From NCBI GenBank assembly GCA_015065135.1, contig SVQY01000009.1, positions 1 through 64,000 of the forward strand: a DNA stretch of 64,000 nucleotides, written 5' to 3'. The DNA comes from Oscillospiraceae bacterium. GTDB taxonomy: Bacteria; Bacillota; Clostridia; Oscillospirales; CAG-272. A model generated the notes under the pieces. The model was given only the letters and a program-made list of their open reading frames with translations, made no database searches and had not been told where the DNA came from. Both the position numbers and the translations under genes were made by a program. Positions 43,083-52,727 of the stretch are shown here, piece by piece (within the stretch, counting starts at the first letter, position 1; the number at the start of each line of letters is the position of its first letter).

Positions 43083-43097
43083 ATAATAACGATCAAA

Positions 43098-45215
43098 TCA
43101 GTCCAGAGCGTCCTTGATGGAGAAGTCCATGCGGCCCTTCTTATCCAGGCCCATGTACTTGACCTTCACCACGTCGCCCAGCTTGAGCACGTCCTCAACC
43201 TTGTCGATGCGGGTCTTGGCGATCTTGGAGATGTGCACCATGCCCTCCTTGCCGGGAGCATACTCAACGAAGCAGCCGAACTCCTTGATGCCGGTCACGG
43301 TACCGGTGTAAACGGTGCCGACCTGAGGCTCAAAGCAGATGGCGTCGATCGCAGCCTTTGCCATAGCGGCGCTCTCGCCGTTCACAGCTGCGATGTGAAT
43401 GGTGCCGTCATCCTCGATGTCGATCTTGGCACCCGACTCAGCGGTGATCTTCTGGATCACAGCGCCGCCCTTGCCAATGACCTCGCGGATCTTGTCGGGA
43501 TCGATCTTGATGGTGGTCATCTTGGGCGCGTACTTGGAGACCTCGGTGCGAGGACCGGGGATAGCCTTGAGCAGCACCTCGTCGATGATATAATCGCGGC
43601 CCTTGTGGGTCATCTCCAGAGCAGCCTTGATGATCTCGGGGGTCAGGCCGTCTACCTTCAGGTCCATCTGAATGGAGGTGATGCCCTTGTGCGTGCCGGC
43701 AACCTTAAAGTCCATATCGCCGTAGAAGTCCTCCAGACCCTGGATGTCCATCATAACATCCCAAGAGCCGTCCTCAGCGGTGATCAGACCGCAGGAGATA
43801 CCTGCAACGGGAGCCTTGATCGGCACGCCTGCATCCATCAGAGCCAGGGTAGAGCCGCAGACAGAGCCCTGCGAGGTAGAGCCGTTAGAGGAAACAACGT
43901 CGGAAACCAGACGGATGGCGTAGGGGAACTCCTCCTCGGAGGGAAGCACGGGAACGAGAGAGCGCTCAGCCAGTGCGCCGTGACCGATCTCGCGGCGGCC
44001 GGGGCTACGGGTGGACTTTGCCTCACCGGTAGAGAAGCCGGGCATATTGTAGTGGTGCATATAGCGCTTGCTGGTCTCGCTGTCGATGCCGTCCAGCATC
44101 TGAGCCTCAGCCAGAGTGCCGAGGGTAGCAACGGTCAGGACCTGGGTCTGGCCACGGGTAAAGAGACCGGAGCCGTGTGCGCGGGGCAGCAGGCCGACCT
44201 CGGAGCCGAGGGGGCGGATCTGGTCCATGCGGCGGCCGTCAACACGCTTCTTGTCGTTGAGCAGCCAGGCACGAACGATCTTCTTCTGCATCTTGTAGAG
44301 CAGCTCCTCCATCTGGGTGGAGAGGCTGGGGTACTTCTCGGAGAACTTCTCCACGATGGCGTCGTAGATAGGAGCAACGCGTGCGTCGCGGACCGTCTTG
44401 TCATCGGTGTCAAGGGCAACCTTCAGGTCAGCCTCGCAGAAAGCAAAGATCTCGTCGAACATGTCGTGATCCAGCTCGCAGGAGGGGTACTCGAACTTGG
44501 GCTTGCCGATCTCGTCGATGATGGCGTTGATGAACACCAGCAGATCCTTGATCTCGCGGTGAGCCAGCATGATGGCATCGTACATAGTCTCGTCGTCAAC
44601 CTGGTTTGCGCCGGCCTCGATCATGACCACCTTCTTGGCGGAGGCGGCAACGGTCAGCTGCAGGTCGCTCTTCTTGTTCTGCTCAGCGGTGGGGTTGATC
44701 ACCAGCTTGCCGTCAACCAGGCCGACCAGAGCGCCGCCGATGGGGCCGTTCCACGGAATGTCGGAGATGGAGAGGGCGATGGAGGCACCGATCATAGCGG
44801 TGATCTCGGGGGAGCAGTCGGGATCAACGGACATCACGGTCAGGGTGAGTGCGACGTCGTTGCGCAGATCCTTGGGGAACAGGGGGCGGATGGGACGGTC
44901 GATCACACGGGAGGTGAGAACGGCCTTCTCAGAGGGCTTACCCTCGCGCTTGAGGTAACCGCCGGGGATCTTGCCGGCAGCGTACATTCTCTCGTCAAAG
45001 TCAACGGAGAGGGGCAGGAAGTCGATACCGTCGCGGGGGCGGACCGATGCGGTGGCACAGCAGAGAATAGCAGTCTCGCCGTAACGGATAAGGCAGGAGC
45101 CGTTGGCAAGGCCTGCCAGCTTACCGGTCTCAACAACCAGAGGACGACCGGCCAGGGTGTACTTGAACACCTTGTAGTTCTTGAACTCCATGGGAGTGCT
45201 GATAGCGTTGGACAT
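43098..45215 (-). CDS. pnp: Polyribonucleotide nucleotidyltransferase (PNPase)
   Basis: This phosphorolytic 3'-to-5' exoribonuclease takes part in mRNA decay. The 705 residues contain two RNase PH-like domains (VRPRDGIDFLPLSVDFDERMYAAGKIPGG in the first, GRREIGHGALAERSL in the second), a KH domain (IREVIGKGGAVIQKI) and a C-terminal S1 domain (GTVTGIKEFGCFVEYAPGKEGMVHIS). The start follows TGGAGGGA. It lies downstream of rpsO, the usual order, separated by a hairpin. Confidence 0.96.
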   Translation of the reverse strand: MSNAISTPMEFKNYKVFKYTLAGRPLVVETGKLAGLANGSCLIRYGETAILCCATASVRPRDGIDFLPLSVDFDERMYAAGKIPGGYLKREGKPSEKAVLTSRVIDRPIRPLFPKDLRNDVALTLTVMSVDPDCSPEITAMIGASIALSISDIPWNGPIGGALVGLVDGKLVINPTAEQNKKSDLQLTVAASAKKVVMIEAGANQVDDETMYDAIMLAHREIKDLLVFINAIIDEIGKPKFEYPSCELDHDMFDEIFAFCEADLKVALDTDDKTVRDARVAPIYDAIVEKFSEKYPSLSTQMEELLYKMQKKIVRAWLLNDKKRVDGRRMDQIRPLGSEVGLLPRAHGSGLFTRGQTQVLTVATLGTLAEAQMLDGIDSETSKRYMHHYNMPGFSTGEAKSTRSPGRREIGHGALAERSLVPVLPSEEEFPYAIRLVSDVVSSNGSTSQGSVCGSTLALMDAGVPIKAPVAGISCGLITAEDGSWDVMMDIQGLEDFYGDMDFKVAGTHKGITSIQMDLKVDGLTPEIIKAALEMTHKGRDYIIDEVLLKAIPGPRTEVSKYAPKMTTIKIDPDKIREVIGKGGAVIQKITAESGAKIDIEDDGTIHIAAVNGESAAMAKAAIDAICFEPQVGTVYTGTVTGIKEFGCFVEYAPGKEGMVHISKIAKTRIDKVEDVLKLGDVVKVKYMGLDKKGRMDFSIKDALD

Positions 45216-45345
45216 TTTAGTCCCTCCATTATTTTTATTTTCACCTGCGTTGGATAACAATTAAATACGGGCACCTACGGGGCAGATGCGCATATTTAAC
45301 TGCTAACCGTGCAGGAGAATTGCGGGTCTTTGCGAAAAAAGCGAT

Positions 45346-45386
45346 TGGGAGCAAGGAGCGAAGTGCTGCTCCGCTCCTTGCTCCCA
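45346..45386 (-). terminator. Hairpin between rpsO and pnp
   Basis: A 15-pair stem (TGGGAGCAAGGAGCG and complement), followed on the minus strand by a T run after a few bases. It may be a partial terminator or an RNase III site controlling pnp. Confidence 0.75.
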
Positions 45387-45393
45387 TTTGGCA

Positions 45394-45657
45394 TTACTTA
45401 CGCAGGTTCAGCTTCTCGATGATCGCGCGGTAACGCTCGATATCGATCTTCTGCAGGTAGCCCAGAAGGTTTCTTCTGTGACCAACCATCTTCAGCATGC
45501 CGCGGCGGCTGTGATGGTCCTTGTGGTTGGACTTGAGGTGCTCGGTCAGAGAGTTGATGCGATGGGTAAGGATCGCGATCTGAACCTCGGGGGAACCGGT
45601 GTCGCCCTCATGGGTGGCGTACTGCGCAATAATGGCTTGCTTTTCTTCTTTCAGCAT
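45394..45657 (-). CDS. rpsO: 30S ribosomal protein S15
   Basis: This is an 87-residue ribosomal protein that binds the three-way junction of 16S rRNA. The conserved stretches [36 protein letters not shown] and [13 protein letters not shown] are complete. The start at 45657 has an AAAGGTGA site nine bases upstream. The leader before it can fold so that this site is covered (see the leader entry). pnp follows. Confidence 0.96.
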   Translation of the reverse strand: MLKEEKQAIIAQYATHEGDTGSPEVQIAILTHRINSLTEHLKSNHKDHHSRRGMLKMVGHRRNLLGYLQKIDIERYRAIIEKLNLRK

Positions 45658-45663
45658 GGTTTT

Positions 45664-45727
45664 ATTCACCTTTCTGTTTACTATGCGCAACCCCAGCGGC
45701 AGGTTGGTGAATGCCACCGTAGGTGGC
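45664..45727 (-). promoter_or_regulatory. Candidate S15 autoregulatory leader
   Basis: On the minus strand, a hairpin GCCACC/GGTGGC (45713-45727) is followed directly by ATTCACC (45706-45712). This is perfectly complementary to GGTGAAT (45664-45670), which carries the rpsO ribosome site. Pairing would block translation. S15 is known to repress its own mRNA in several bacteria; here this is an inference from structure. Confidence 0.55.
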
Positions 45728-45763
45728 TGTATCCTGCGACCGAGAAAGCGTCATGCACGAAAT

Positions 45764-45792
45764 ATTATAACACAGTCGTTTCAAAAAGTAAA
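45764..45792 (-). promoter_or_regulatory. rpsO promoter
   Basis: Minus strand: TTTACT at 45787-45792, 17 bases, TATAAT at 45764-45769. Confidence 0.75.
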
Positions 45793-45943
45793 GCCCTTTT
45801 GCAAAAAAACTCATATATATAATTTATAATTGTAAAAACACATTTTGGGCGAATTTTGGTCAAAAGCGACGATGCGTGCCCATACATTGCTTTTTTTGCT
45901 GATATATGATAAAATAAGAACAGAAAAACAGGGAGGAATGACT

Positions 45944-48262
45944 ATGGATACGAAAAAGCTCCTTTCCAAAATGACCCTTGGCGAAAAGATCTCGCTTTGC
46001 TCGGGCAAAAATATGTGGCACAGTAAGGCGCTGGAGCGCTACGGCATCCCCTCCTTTATGATGGCGGATGGACCCCACGGTCTGCGGTGTCAGCGGTCGG
46101 CGGGGGATATGCTGGGCATCAATCGCTCGCTGCCGGCCACCTGCTTTCCCACCGCGGTGACCGCCGGCGCCAGCTGGAACAGAGCGCTGCTGGCACGAGA
46201 GGGCAATGCCATTGCGCGTGAGGCCGCGGCGGCAGGCGTATCGGTGCTGCTCGGCCCCGGTTGCAATATCAAGCGGCACCCTCTTTGCGGTAGAAATTTT
46301 GAGTATTTTTCAGAGGATCCCTTTCTTGCGGGCGAGCTGGCGGCGGCCTTTGTGCAGGGGGTGCAGCAGAGCGGCGTTTCTGCCTGCGTGAAGCATTTTG
46401 CCGTCAACAATCAGGAGTATAAGCGGATGAACGGCAATAGCCGCCTGGATGAGCGCACCCTGCGCGAGATCTATCTCGCTCCCTTTGAAAAGGCGGTAAA
46501 GCAGGGAAAAACCGATACCGTTATGTGCTCTTACAACAAGATCAACGGCACGCACGCCTCGGATCACAGAGAATTGCTGACCGATATTTTGCGGCGTGAA
46601 TGGGGCTTTGCGGGTGCCGTGATCACCGACTGGGGGGCGCTGAACGACCGTGCGGCGGCCTTTGCCGCAGGGTGCGATCTGGCGATGCCGGGCGGCAGCG
46701 CCTATCAAGAAAAGGAAGCGCGTGCCGCGGTGCGCCGTGGCGCGCTGTGCGAGGAGGTCGTGAACGCCTCGGCTGCGCGCGTGATGCATCTGGCGAAAAA
46801 AAGCGAGCAGATCCGGCGCGAGCCTGTGGATAGGGAGGCGCATCACGCGCTGGCGCTGCAGGTGGCGCTGCAGGGTGCCGTTTTGCTGAAAAATGAGGGC
46901 GGCCTTCTGCCGCTTGAGGAGCGTGATGCGGTGCTGATCGGCCGGATGGCGGCGGAGCCGCGCTATCAGGGCAGCGGCAGCAGCCATATCAATCCCACAA
47001 GGCTTGTCAGCATCCGTGAGGCAATGCCGCACACCCCCTGCTTCCCCTGCGGCGACGCGCGCGGCAACGTGAGCGAGCAGGAGATCGAGACGGCGGCGAG
47101 GATGGCGGCCGAAAGGCCCGTTGCGGTGGTGGCCGTGGGCTTGCCGGAGCATGATGAGAGCGAGGGCATCGACCGTGCGCATATGCGCTTGCCGGAGGAT
47201 CATTGCCGCCTTGTAGAGGCGGTGGCGAGGGCGAATTCTCATACCGTTGTGGTGCTTTTTGGCGGCGGCGTGATGGAGCTGCCCTTTGCGGAGCGCGTGG
47301 GGGCGATCCTGTTTATGGGTCTGCCCGGGCAGGCAGGCGGTGCGGCTGTGGCCGAGCTGCTGACCGGGCGCGCCTGCCCCTCGGGCAAGCTGACCGAGAG
47401 CTGGCCTTTTTCGCTGGCAGATGTAGTAGCCGATAGCTTTGGCGAGAAGGATCCCGCTTACCGCGAGGGGATCTACGTGGGCTATCGCTATTACGAGACC
47501 GCCGAAAAAGCCGTGCGCTATCCCTTCGGTCACGGCCTTTCCTATACCTCGTTTGCCTATAGCGATCTGAGAATAAGTGGCAAGACGGTGCAGCTTTTCT
47601 TGGAAAATACGGGCACTTGCCGCGGCGCTGCCGTGGTGCAGCTCTATATCGCGCCACAGGCCTCGGCGATCCATCGCCCCGCACGGGAGCTGAAGGAATT
47701 TGCTCGCGTGGAGCTGGAGCCGGGAGAGCGCAAGGAGGTCACCTTTGTGTTGGATCGGCGCAGCTTTGCGCTGTGGCGAGGGGGCTGGCAGCTGCCGAGT
47801 GGTAAATATACCGTGGAGATCGGCAGCTCGGTTGCAGACATTCGGTTGCGAAAAACCGTTACCGTGATCGGAAATTCCAACATTTTGCCGCCTTATCCGC
47901 AGGAGGACGTGTACGCTGCTGCGGGTGGCATCCCCACAAAAGACGAGTGGGAGCGGTGGATGCAGGATGCGCCCGATGCGGCGCAGACCTATACGATGGA
48001 TAGCACCTGCCTGGAGATGGGAGAGCACTCGCGTGTGATCCGCTCCTTTGAAAGGGCGGTGGAGTTTGCCGTCGGCGTGCTGGGCGGCGGCCTCAGTGAT
48101 CCCTACGATCCCACCTATCTGATGGTGCGCAGCAGCGCCCTTGATGCCCCCTTGCGCGCGATGGTGCAGTTCACCGGCGGCATCTTCGGCAAGCGCACCG
48201 CAAGGTGGCTCCTGCACCTGGCCAACGGCGGGAAGAAAAAATCCAACAAAGAAACAGAATGA
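45944..48262 (+). CDS. Glycoside hydrolase family 3 (beta-glucosidase-like)
   Basis: This 772-residue intracellular enzyme has an N-terminal barrel (about 1-290) with the nucleophile Asp229 in VITDWGALNDR, and GGPHGLR-like ADGPHGLRCQ at the front. The second alpha/beta domain (about 310-540; VAVVAVGLPEHDESEGIDR) and the Fn3-like domain (about 590-660; YPFGHGLSYTSFAYSDL) follow. It probably removes beta-linked glucose or xylose from oligosaccharides. The ATG at 45944, seven bases after GGGAGG, is preferred to one at 45938. A stump of another gene overlaps its stop. Confidence 0.92.
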   Translation: MDTKKLLSKMTLGEKISLCSGKNMWHSKALERYGIPSFMMADGPHGLRCQRSAGDMLGINRSLPATCFPTAVTAGASWNRALLAREGNAIAREAAAAGVSVLLGPGCNIKRHPLCGRNFEYFSEDPFLAGELAAAFVQGVQQSGVSACVKHFAVNNQEYKRMNGNSRLDERTLREIYLAPFEKAVKQGKTDTVMCSYNKINGTHASDHRELLTDILRREWGFAGAVITDWGALNDRAAAFAAGCDLAMPGGSAYQEKEARAAVRRGALCEEVVNASAARVMHLAKKSEQIRREPVDREAHHALALQVALQGAVLLKNEGGLLPLEERDAVLIGRMAAEPRYQGSGSSHINPTRLVSIREAMPHTPCFPCGDARGNVSEQEIETAARMAAERPVAVVAVGLPEHDESEGIDRAHMRLPEDHCRLVEAVARANSHTVVVLFGGGVMELPFAERVGAILFMGLPGQAGGAAVAELLTGRACPSGKLTESWPFSLADVVADSFGEKDPAYREGIYVGYRYYETAEKAVRYPFGHGLSYTSFAYSDLRISGKTVQLFLENTGTCRGAAVVQLYIAPQASAIHRPARELKEFARVELEPGERKEVTFVLDRRSFALWRGGWQLPSGKYTVEIGSSVADIRLRKTVTVIGNSNILPPYPQEDVYAAAGGIPTKDEWERWMQDAPDAAQTYTMDSTCLEMGEHSRVIRSFERAVEFAVGVLGGGLSDPYDPTYLMVRSSALDAPLRAMVQFTGGIFGKRTARWLLHLANGGKKKSNKETE

Positions 48263-48339
48263 GTGCTTTGAAAAAGGTGATCGTCATCGGCTGCCCCGGC
48301 AGAAGAAGCGAACGCGTTTTGAACGGGATACAAGCATAG
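48259..48339 (+). pseudogene. Stump of a P-loop kinase-like gene
   Basis: Starting with an ATGA overlap with the GH3 stop, 26 codons read ALKKVIVIGCPG and then RRSERVLNGIQA before a stop. The first part matches the beginning of P-loop proteins of the adenylate-kinase/topology-modulation type, where GSGKST would follow GCPG. The homology stops in the middle of that motif, about 48300. It looks like the 5' end of a gene cut when the sequence to its right, including the cas genes, arrived, or by a deletion. Confidence 0.5.
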
Positions 48340-48511
48340 GTGTACATAAATGTAACGGTGCCATAAGACTCACGGCGAAGAGTCGAATGTCCGTTTTATT
48401 GGACACAAGATGTGCTACAATGAAATTATGATTGAAAATATATAATGTATGGGAGCCTTTTTAAACCAAAATCGCACCATACGAATGAAAAAAGAAGGAC
48501 GGAGAGATCAA

Positions 48512-51500
48512 ATGAAGTATGCAATTGGACTGGATATTGGTATTGAATCGGTGGGCTATGCGGTGCTGGAGCTGGACTCTCACGATCAGCCCTTTCGCAT
48601 TGAGCGGCTCGGCAGCCGCGTGTTTGACAGAGCAGAGCATCCTAAAGACGGCTCCTCGCTGGCTGTGCCGAGACGGGAAGCGCGCGGTGCACGCCGTAGG
48701 CTGCGCCGTCACCGTCACCGCCTGGAGCGCATCCGCGGGTTGATCCTGTCCTCGGGCATACTGAGCGGTGCTGAACTGGATGCCTTGTACAAGGGGCAAC
48801 TGGAGGATATCTATGCCCTGCGTACCAAGGCGCTGGACGAGCTTGTGTCGCGAGAGGCGTTTGCGCGTATTTTGATCCATCTTGCACAGCGCAGAGGCTA
48901 CCGCTCCAATCGGAAGGCAGATGCGGCCGATAAGGAAAACGGTGTGCTGCTTGCCGCCGTATCCGAAAACCAAAAGCGCTGCGAGGAAAAGGGCTATCGC
49001 ACCGTTGGCGAAATGTTCTATCGCGACGAGGCATTTGCAATATATAAGCGAAACAAACAGGCCAACTATCTGAACACGGTGGACCGTGCATCGGTCGAGG
49101 CGGAGGCGCGGCTGATCTTTGCCGCTCAGCGCGAACGGGGCGCGGCGTATGCAAGCGAGGAGACAGAGGCGGCATATCTGGATATACTGCTTTCCCAGCG
49201 CTCCTTTGCGGAAGGCCCCGCCTGCGGTCCCTACAGCGGCAATCAGGTGGAGCGGATGCGCGGTAAGTGTACCTTTGAGGAGGGGCAGCTTCGTGCCGCC
49301 AAGGCCTCCTACTCCTTCCAGCTTTTCAATCTCTGTCAGCATATCAATCACATCCGTCTGAGTGCAAAGGGCGTGACCAGAAGCCTTACTGATGAGGAGC
49401 GTCAGCAGGTGTATGAGCTGGCGCACGAGAAAGCGGAGGTGACCTTTGCGCAGATCCGCAAGCTGCTGCATCTGGCGGAGGATGAGGACTTTGTGGGTAT
49501 CCGTTACGAGGCGGGAGCGCGCGCCAAGGCGGAGAAAAATGCCAAGCTGAAGGATCTGGAAAATTATCACAAGATCCGCAAATGTATTTCGGCCTATTCG
49601 GCGGAGGCATTTGCCGAGCTGAGCTACGATCAGCTGGATGCCATTGGCGAGGCGCTTTCCAAAAATCAGTCGGATGCGGATATCACCGGCGAGTTGACCG
49701 CCGCCAAGCTGTCGCCGCAGGTGATCGAGGCGCTGTTGACCCTGCCAAATTTTGCAAAGTTTGGACATTTGTCGGTTATGGCGTGCCGCAAAATACTACC
49801 CTTTTTGCAGCAGGGATATACCTATGACAAGGCCTGCGAGGCAGCGGGATACGATCCCAAGGCAAACAATGGGAAGCCCGAGCTGTATCTGCCGTCTTTG
49901 CCTAAGAATCAGAGCGAGATCACCAGCCCCGTCGTGCTGCGTGCCGTGTCGCAGACCATCAAAGTGGTCAACGCCATCGTGCGCGAGATGCAGGGCAGTC
50001 CCGTTTATTTGAATATTGAGCTGGCGCGAGAGCTCGCTCATGACAAGAAGGAGCGGGATGAGATCAAAAAGGCGCAGGATAAAAACGCGGAAACCAATGA
50101 GCAGCTGATGGAGCAGCTGCGGGAATATACTGACGGCAAGATCGGCGGTCAGGATCTGATCAAGATGAAGCTGTGGCAGGAGCAGGACGGCAGATGTATG
50201 TACTCCGGTGAGGCTATTGAGATCGAGCGATTGACCGAGCCCGGATATGTGGACGTGGATCACATCGTGCCCTACAGCATCTGCTTTGACGACCGCATGG
50301 CAAACAAGGTACTGGTGCTGACTGCCGAAAACCGCCAAAAGGGAAATCGGCTCCCTTTGCAATATCTGCAGGGCAAAAAGCGGGATGACTTCATCATTCG
50401 GGTGGAGCAGTCTAACTTGAAATACGCGAAAAAAAGCCGCCTGCTGAAGGAAAGCATTTCGGACGAGGCGGAGTGGAAGCAGCGCAATTTGCAGGATACT
50501 CAATTTATGGCATCCTACCTGCATCGGTATATCAGTGAGCATTTGCTGTTCGCACCGTCGGATAGCGGCCGCAAGCGTCGCGTTACCGCGGTAAACGGTG
50601 CCATTACCGCCTACGTGCGGAAGCGTTGGGGCATCCGCAAGATCCGCGAGGACGGCGATCTGCACCACGCGGTGGATGCGGTGGTGATCGGCTGCATCAC
50701 CCAGGGTATGATCAACCGCATCTCCCGTTACTCTTATTATAAGGAAACAAAAGATAACGGCGATTATATCGTAGACGAGCAGACGGGTGAGCTGATCACC
50801 AGATTCCCCACGCCGTGGGCGCATTTTCTGGATGAGTTGAGCATCCGCATGACACAAAACGCAAAAAATATGCGCAAGCAACTGTTCGATGCCAATTACG
50901 ACAGCTATGCGGAGATCGATCTGGAAACGGTGATGCCGCCCTTCGTATCCCGTATGTGCAATCATAAAAGCACAGGCTCTGCCCATCTGGAAACCGTGCG
51001 AAGCGGCAAGCTGCTGGATCAGGGGAAGGTAATTTCCAAGGTGGCCCTGACTGCCCTGAAGCTGGATGCCACGGGTGAGATCGCCAACTACTATAATCCG
51101 GAAAGTGATCGGCTGCTGTATGAAGCCTTGAAGGAAAGATTGCAGGCGCACGGCGGTGATGGCAAGCGAGCCTTTGCCGATGGGGAGTTCCGCAAGCCTA
51201 AGGCGGACGGCACCCCCGGTCCCGTTGTCAAAAAGGTCAAGGTCATCGATACCGTATCCAATGTGGTGCAGGTGCAGGACCAAACGGGCGTGGCAAATAA
51301 CGAGACTATGCTACGCTGCGATGTGTTCCGGGTGGAGGATGACGGCTACTATTTTGTTCCCGTCTACGTGGCAGATACCGTCAAGCCACAGCTACCCTCC
51401 CTGGCACCCATCGCGGGCAAGGATGCAGACGGCAGAAAGCGATGGAAGCAGATGCGGGAAGAGGATTTTCTGTTTACCCTATACCCCAACGACCTGATCC

Positions 51501-51781
51501 GCATCTATTCCAAAAAGCCGTTTTCCTTGAACGTGGTCAACAAAAAAAGCACCCTGCCCGAGAAAATGACCGTCCCGGGCGAGGAAGGCGTGTTCCTGTA
51601 TTACAGGGGAATGAACATATCGACTGCGGTATTGAATGCCATTACACACGACAACACCTATTCACACGATTCCATCGGTAAGACCATGCAGCGCATTGAA
51701 AAATACGAGGTGGACGTGCTGGGCAATATCCGCAGGATCGGAGAAGAAAAGAGAAAGGATTTTTCACACAAAAAGAAATAA
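48512..51781 (+). CDS. cas9: Type II-C CRISPR effector nuclease Cas9
   Basis: This is the RNA-guided double-strand DNA nuclease. Its 1,089 residues are in the compact II-C range. Domains in order: RuvC-I (GLDIGIESVGYAV, Asp8), the arginine-rich bridge helix (54-75), the helical recognition lobe (about 80-480), RuvC-II (NIELARELAH, Glu503), HNH (DVDHIVPYS with His584, then Asn598 and Asn607), RuvC-III (HHAVDAVVIGC, His718 and Asp722), then the wedge and PAM-interacting region. All catalytic residues are present, so it should be active. The start follows GGAGAG; ATGs upstream (48449, 48485) lack a good site. cas1 follows after 40 bases. The PAM cannot be predicted. Confidence 0.96.
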   Translation: MKYAIGLDIGIESVGYAVLELDSHDQPFRIERLGSRVFDRAEHPKDGSSLAVPRREARGARRRLRRHRHRLERIRGLILSSGILSGAELDALYKGQLEDIYALRTKALDELVSREAFARILIHLAQRRGYRSNRKADAADKENGVLLAAVSENQKRCEEKGYRTVGEMFYRDEAFAIYKRNKQANYLNTVDRASVEAEARLIFAAQRERGAAYASEETEAAYLDILLSQRSFAEGPACGPYSGNQVERMRGKCTFEEGQLRAAKASYSFQLFNLCQHINHIRLSAKGVTRSLTDEERQQVYELAHEKAEVTFAQIRKLLHLAEDEDFVGIRYEAGARAKAEKNAKLKDLENYHKIRKCISAYSAEAFAELSYDQLDAIGEALSKNQSDADITGELTAAKLSPQVIEALLTLPNFAKFGHLSVMACRKILPFLQQGYTYDKACEAAGYDPKANNGKPELYLPSLPKNQSEITSPVVLRAVSQTIKVVNAIVREMQGSPVYLNIELARELAHDKKERDEIKKAQDKNAETNEQLMEQLREYTDGKIGGQDLIKMKLWQEQDGRCMYSGEAIEIERLTEPGYVDVDHIVPYSICFDDRMANKVLVLTAENRQKGNRLPLQYLQGKKRDDFIIRVEQSNLKYAKKSRLLKESISDEAEWKQRNLQDTQFMASYLHRYISEHLLFAPSDSGRKRRVTAVNGAITAYVRKRWGIRKIREDGDLHHAVDAVVIGCITQGMINRISRYSYYKETKDNGDYIVDEQTGELITRFPTPWAHFLDELSIRMTQNAKNMRKQLFDANYDSYAEIDLETVMPPFVSRMCNHKSTGSAHLETVRSGKLLDQGKVISKVALTALKLDATGEIANYYNPESDRLLYEALKERLQAHGGDGKRAFADGEFRKPKADGTPGPVVKKVKVIDTVSNVVQVQDQTGVANNETMLRCDVFRVEDDGYYFVPVYVADTVKPQLPSLAPIAGKDADGRKRWKQMREEDFLFTLYPNDLIRIYSKKPFSLNVVNKKSTLPEKMTVPGEEGVFLYYRGMNISTAVLNAITHDNTYSHDSIGKTMQRIEKYEVDVLGNIRRIGEEKRKDFSHKKK

Positions 51782-51821
51782 CATAACAGAATACCATGCT
51801 TTGCAGAAGGGGAGGTAACAG

Positions 51822-52727
51822 ATGGGATACCGTAGTATCGTGATCTCGTCCTCGGTCAGATTGTCGGTGAAAAATGAGCAGCTGGTGATCGAAGGCGAAA
51901 GCAACGGAACCGTTCCAATCGAGGATATTCGTACCTTGATGATCGAAAGTCGCACCGCCACCGTGACCGCTTACGCCCTTTCTGCCCTGTCGGCGGCAGG
52001 GGTCTGCGTTTATCTGTGTGACGAAAAGCATTTGCCCGCTGCCGTGCTGCAGCCCTTGGGGCAATATTCCAGACAGCGCAAGCGGCTGCTGCTCCAGCTG
52101 GAGCAGGGGAAGCCCCATCTGAAGCGGATGTGGCAGGATATCGTGGTTGCCAAAATAAAAAACCAGGCAAAATGCCTGGAGCTGTGCGGGGTGGATGCGG
52201 AATATTACCAAAAGGTAGCACGTCTGGCGAACGCGGTGCAATCCGGTGATCCCACCAACGCAGAAGGGCAGGCGGCGGCGCTCTACTTTCCCTATCTGTT
52301 CGGGCGGGGCTTTTCTCGCGGTGCGGATACCGCGATCAATGCTGTACTGAACTACGGATATGCCATTTTGCGCGGATACATCGCCCGCGTGCTTGCCAAT
52401 TACGGCTTTGAGCCTTGTCTCGGCATCCATCATCACAGTGAGCTGAACAACTATAACCTGGCGGACGATCTGATCGAGCCCTTCCGCCCTTTGGTGGATC
52501 TGTTTGTGTTTCAGTCGCTTCCTGAGGAGGAGCTGACATCCGGGCGAAAACGGGAGCTATGCAATATTCTGAATTACGAGATGCTATCCGACGGAGAGCA
52601 TCATAGCGCGGCATATGCGGTAGAGCGCTTGGTGCATAGTCTGGAGCGTTGCTTTACTCTGACGGAAAAAACGGAAAAATTGATGCTGCCCGAGCTTGAG
52701 CAGCTGAAGCGGCACGAGTATGAGTAA
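51822..52727 (+). CDS. cas1: CRISPR integrase Cas1
   Basis: This is the catalytic subunit of the Cas1-Cas2 spacer integrase (301 aa). The N-terminal beta domain (about 1-75; MGYRSIVISSSVRLSV, VCVYLCDEKHLPAA) is followed by the helical domain with metal ligands: Glu148 in NAEGQAAALYF, the histidine in LGIHHHSELN, and the aspartate in LADDLIEPFRP. The start follows GGGAGG by about seven bases. cas2 begins eight bases before its end. Confidence 0.96.
   Translation: MGYRSIVISSSVRLSVKNEQLVIEGESNGTVPIEDIRTLMIESRTATVTAYALSALSAAGVCVYLCDEKHLPAAVLQPLGQYSRQRKRLLLQLEQGKPHLKRMWQDIVVAKIKNQAKCLELCGVDAEYYQKVARLANAVQSGDPTNAEGQAAALYFPYLFGRGFSRGADTAINAVLNYGYAILRGYIARVLANYGFEPCLGIHHHSELNNYNLADDLIEPFRPLVDLFVFQSLPEEELTSGRKRELCNILNYEMLSDGEHHSAAYAVERLVHSLERCFTLTEKTEKLMLPELEQLKRHEYE

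Noticed and set aside
42353-43096. Several 65-130 residue frames on both strands
   Set aside because: They read the tandem hairpin repeat; they have no matching ribosome sites and share sequence only because the DNA repeats.
43233-45257. A 674-codon open frame on the plus strand
   Set aside because: It is the reverse of pnp, whose domains are complete; no ribosome site or known motif.
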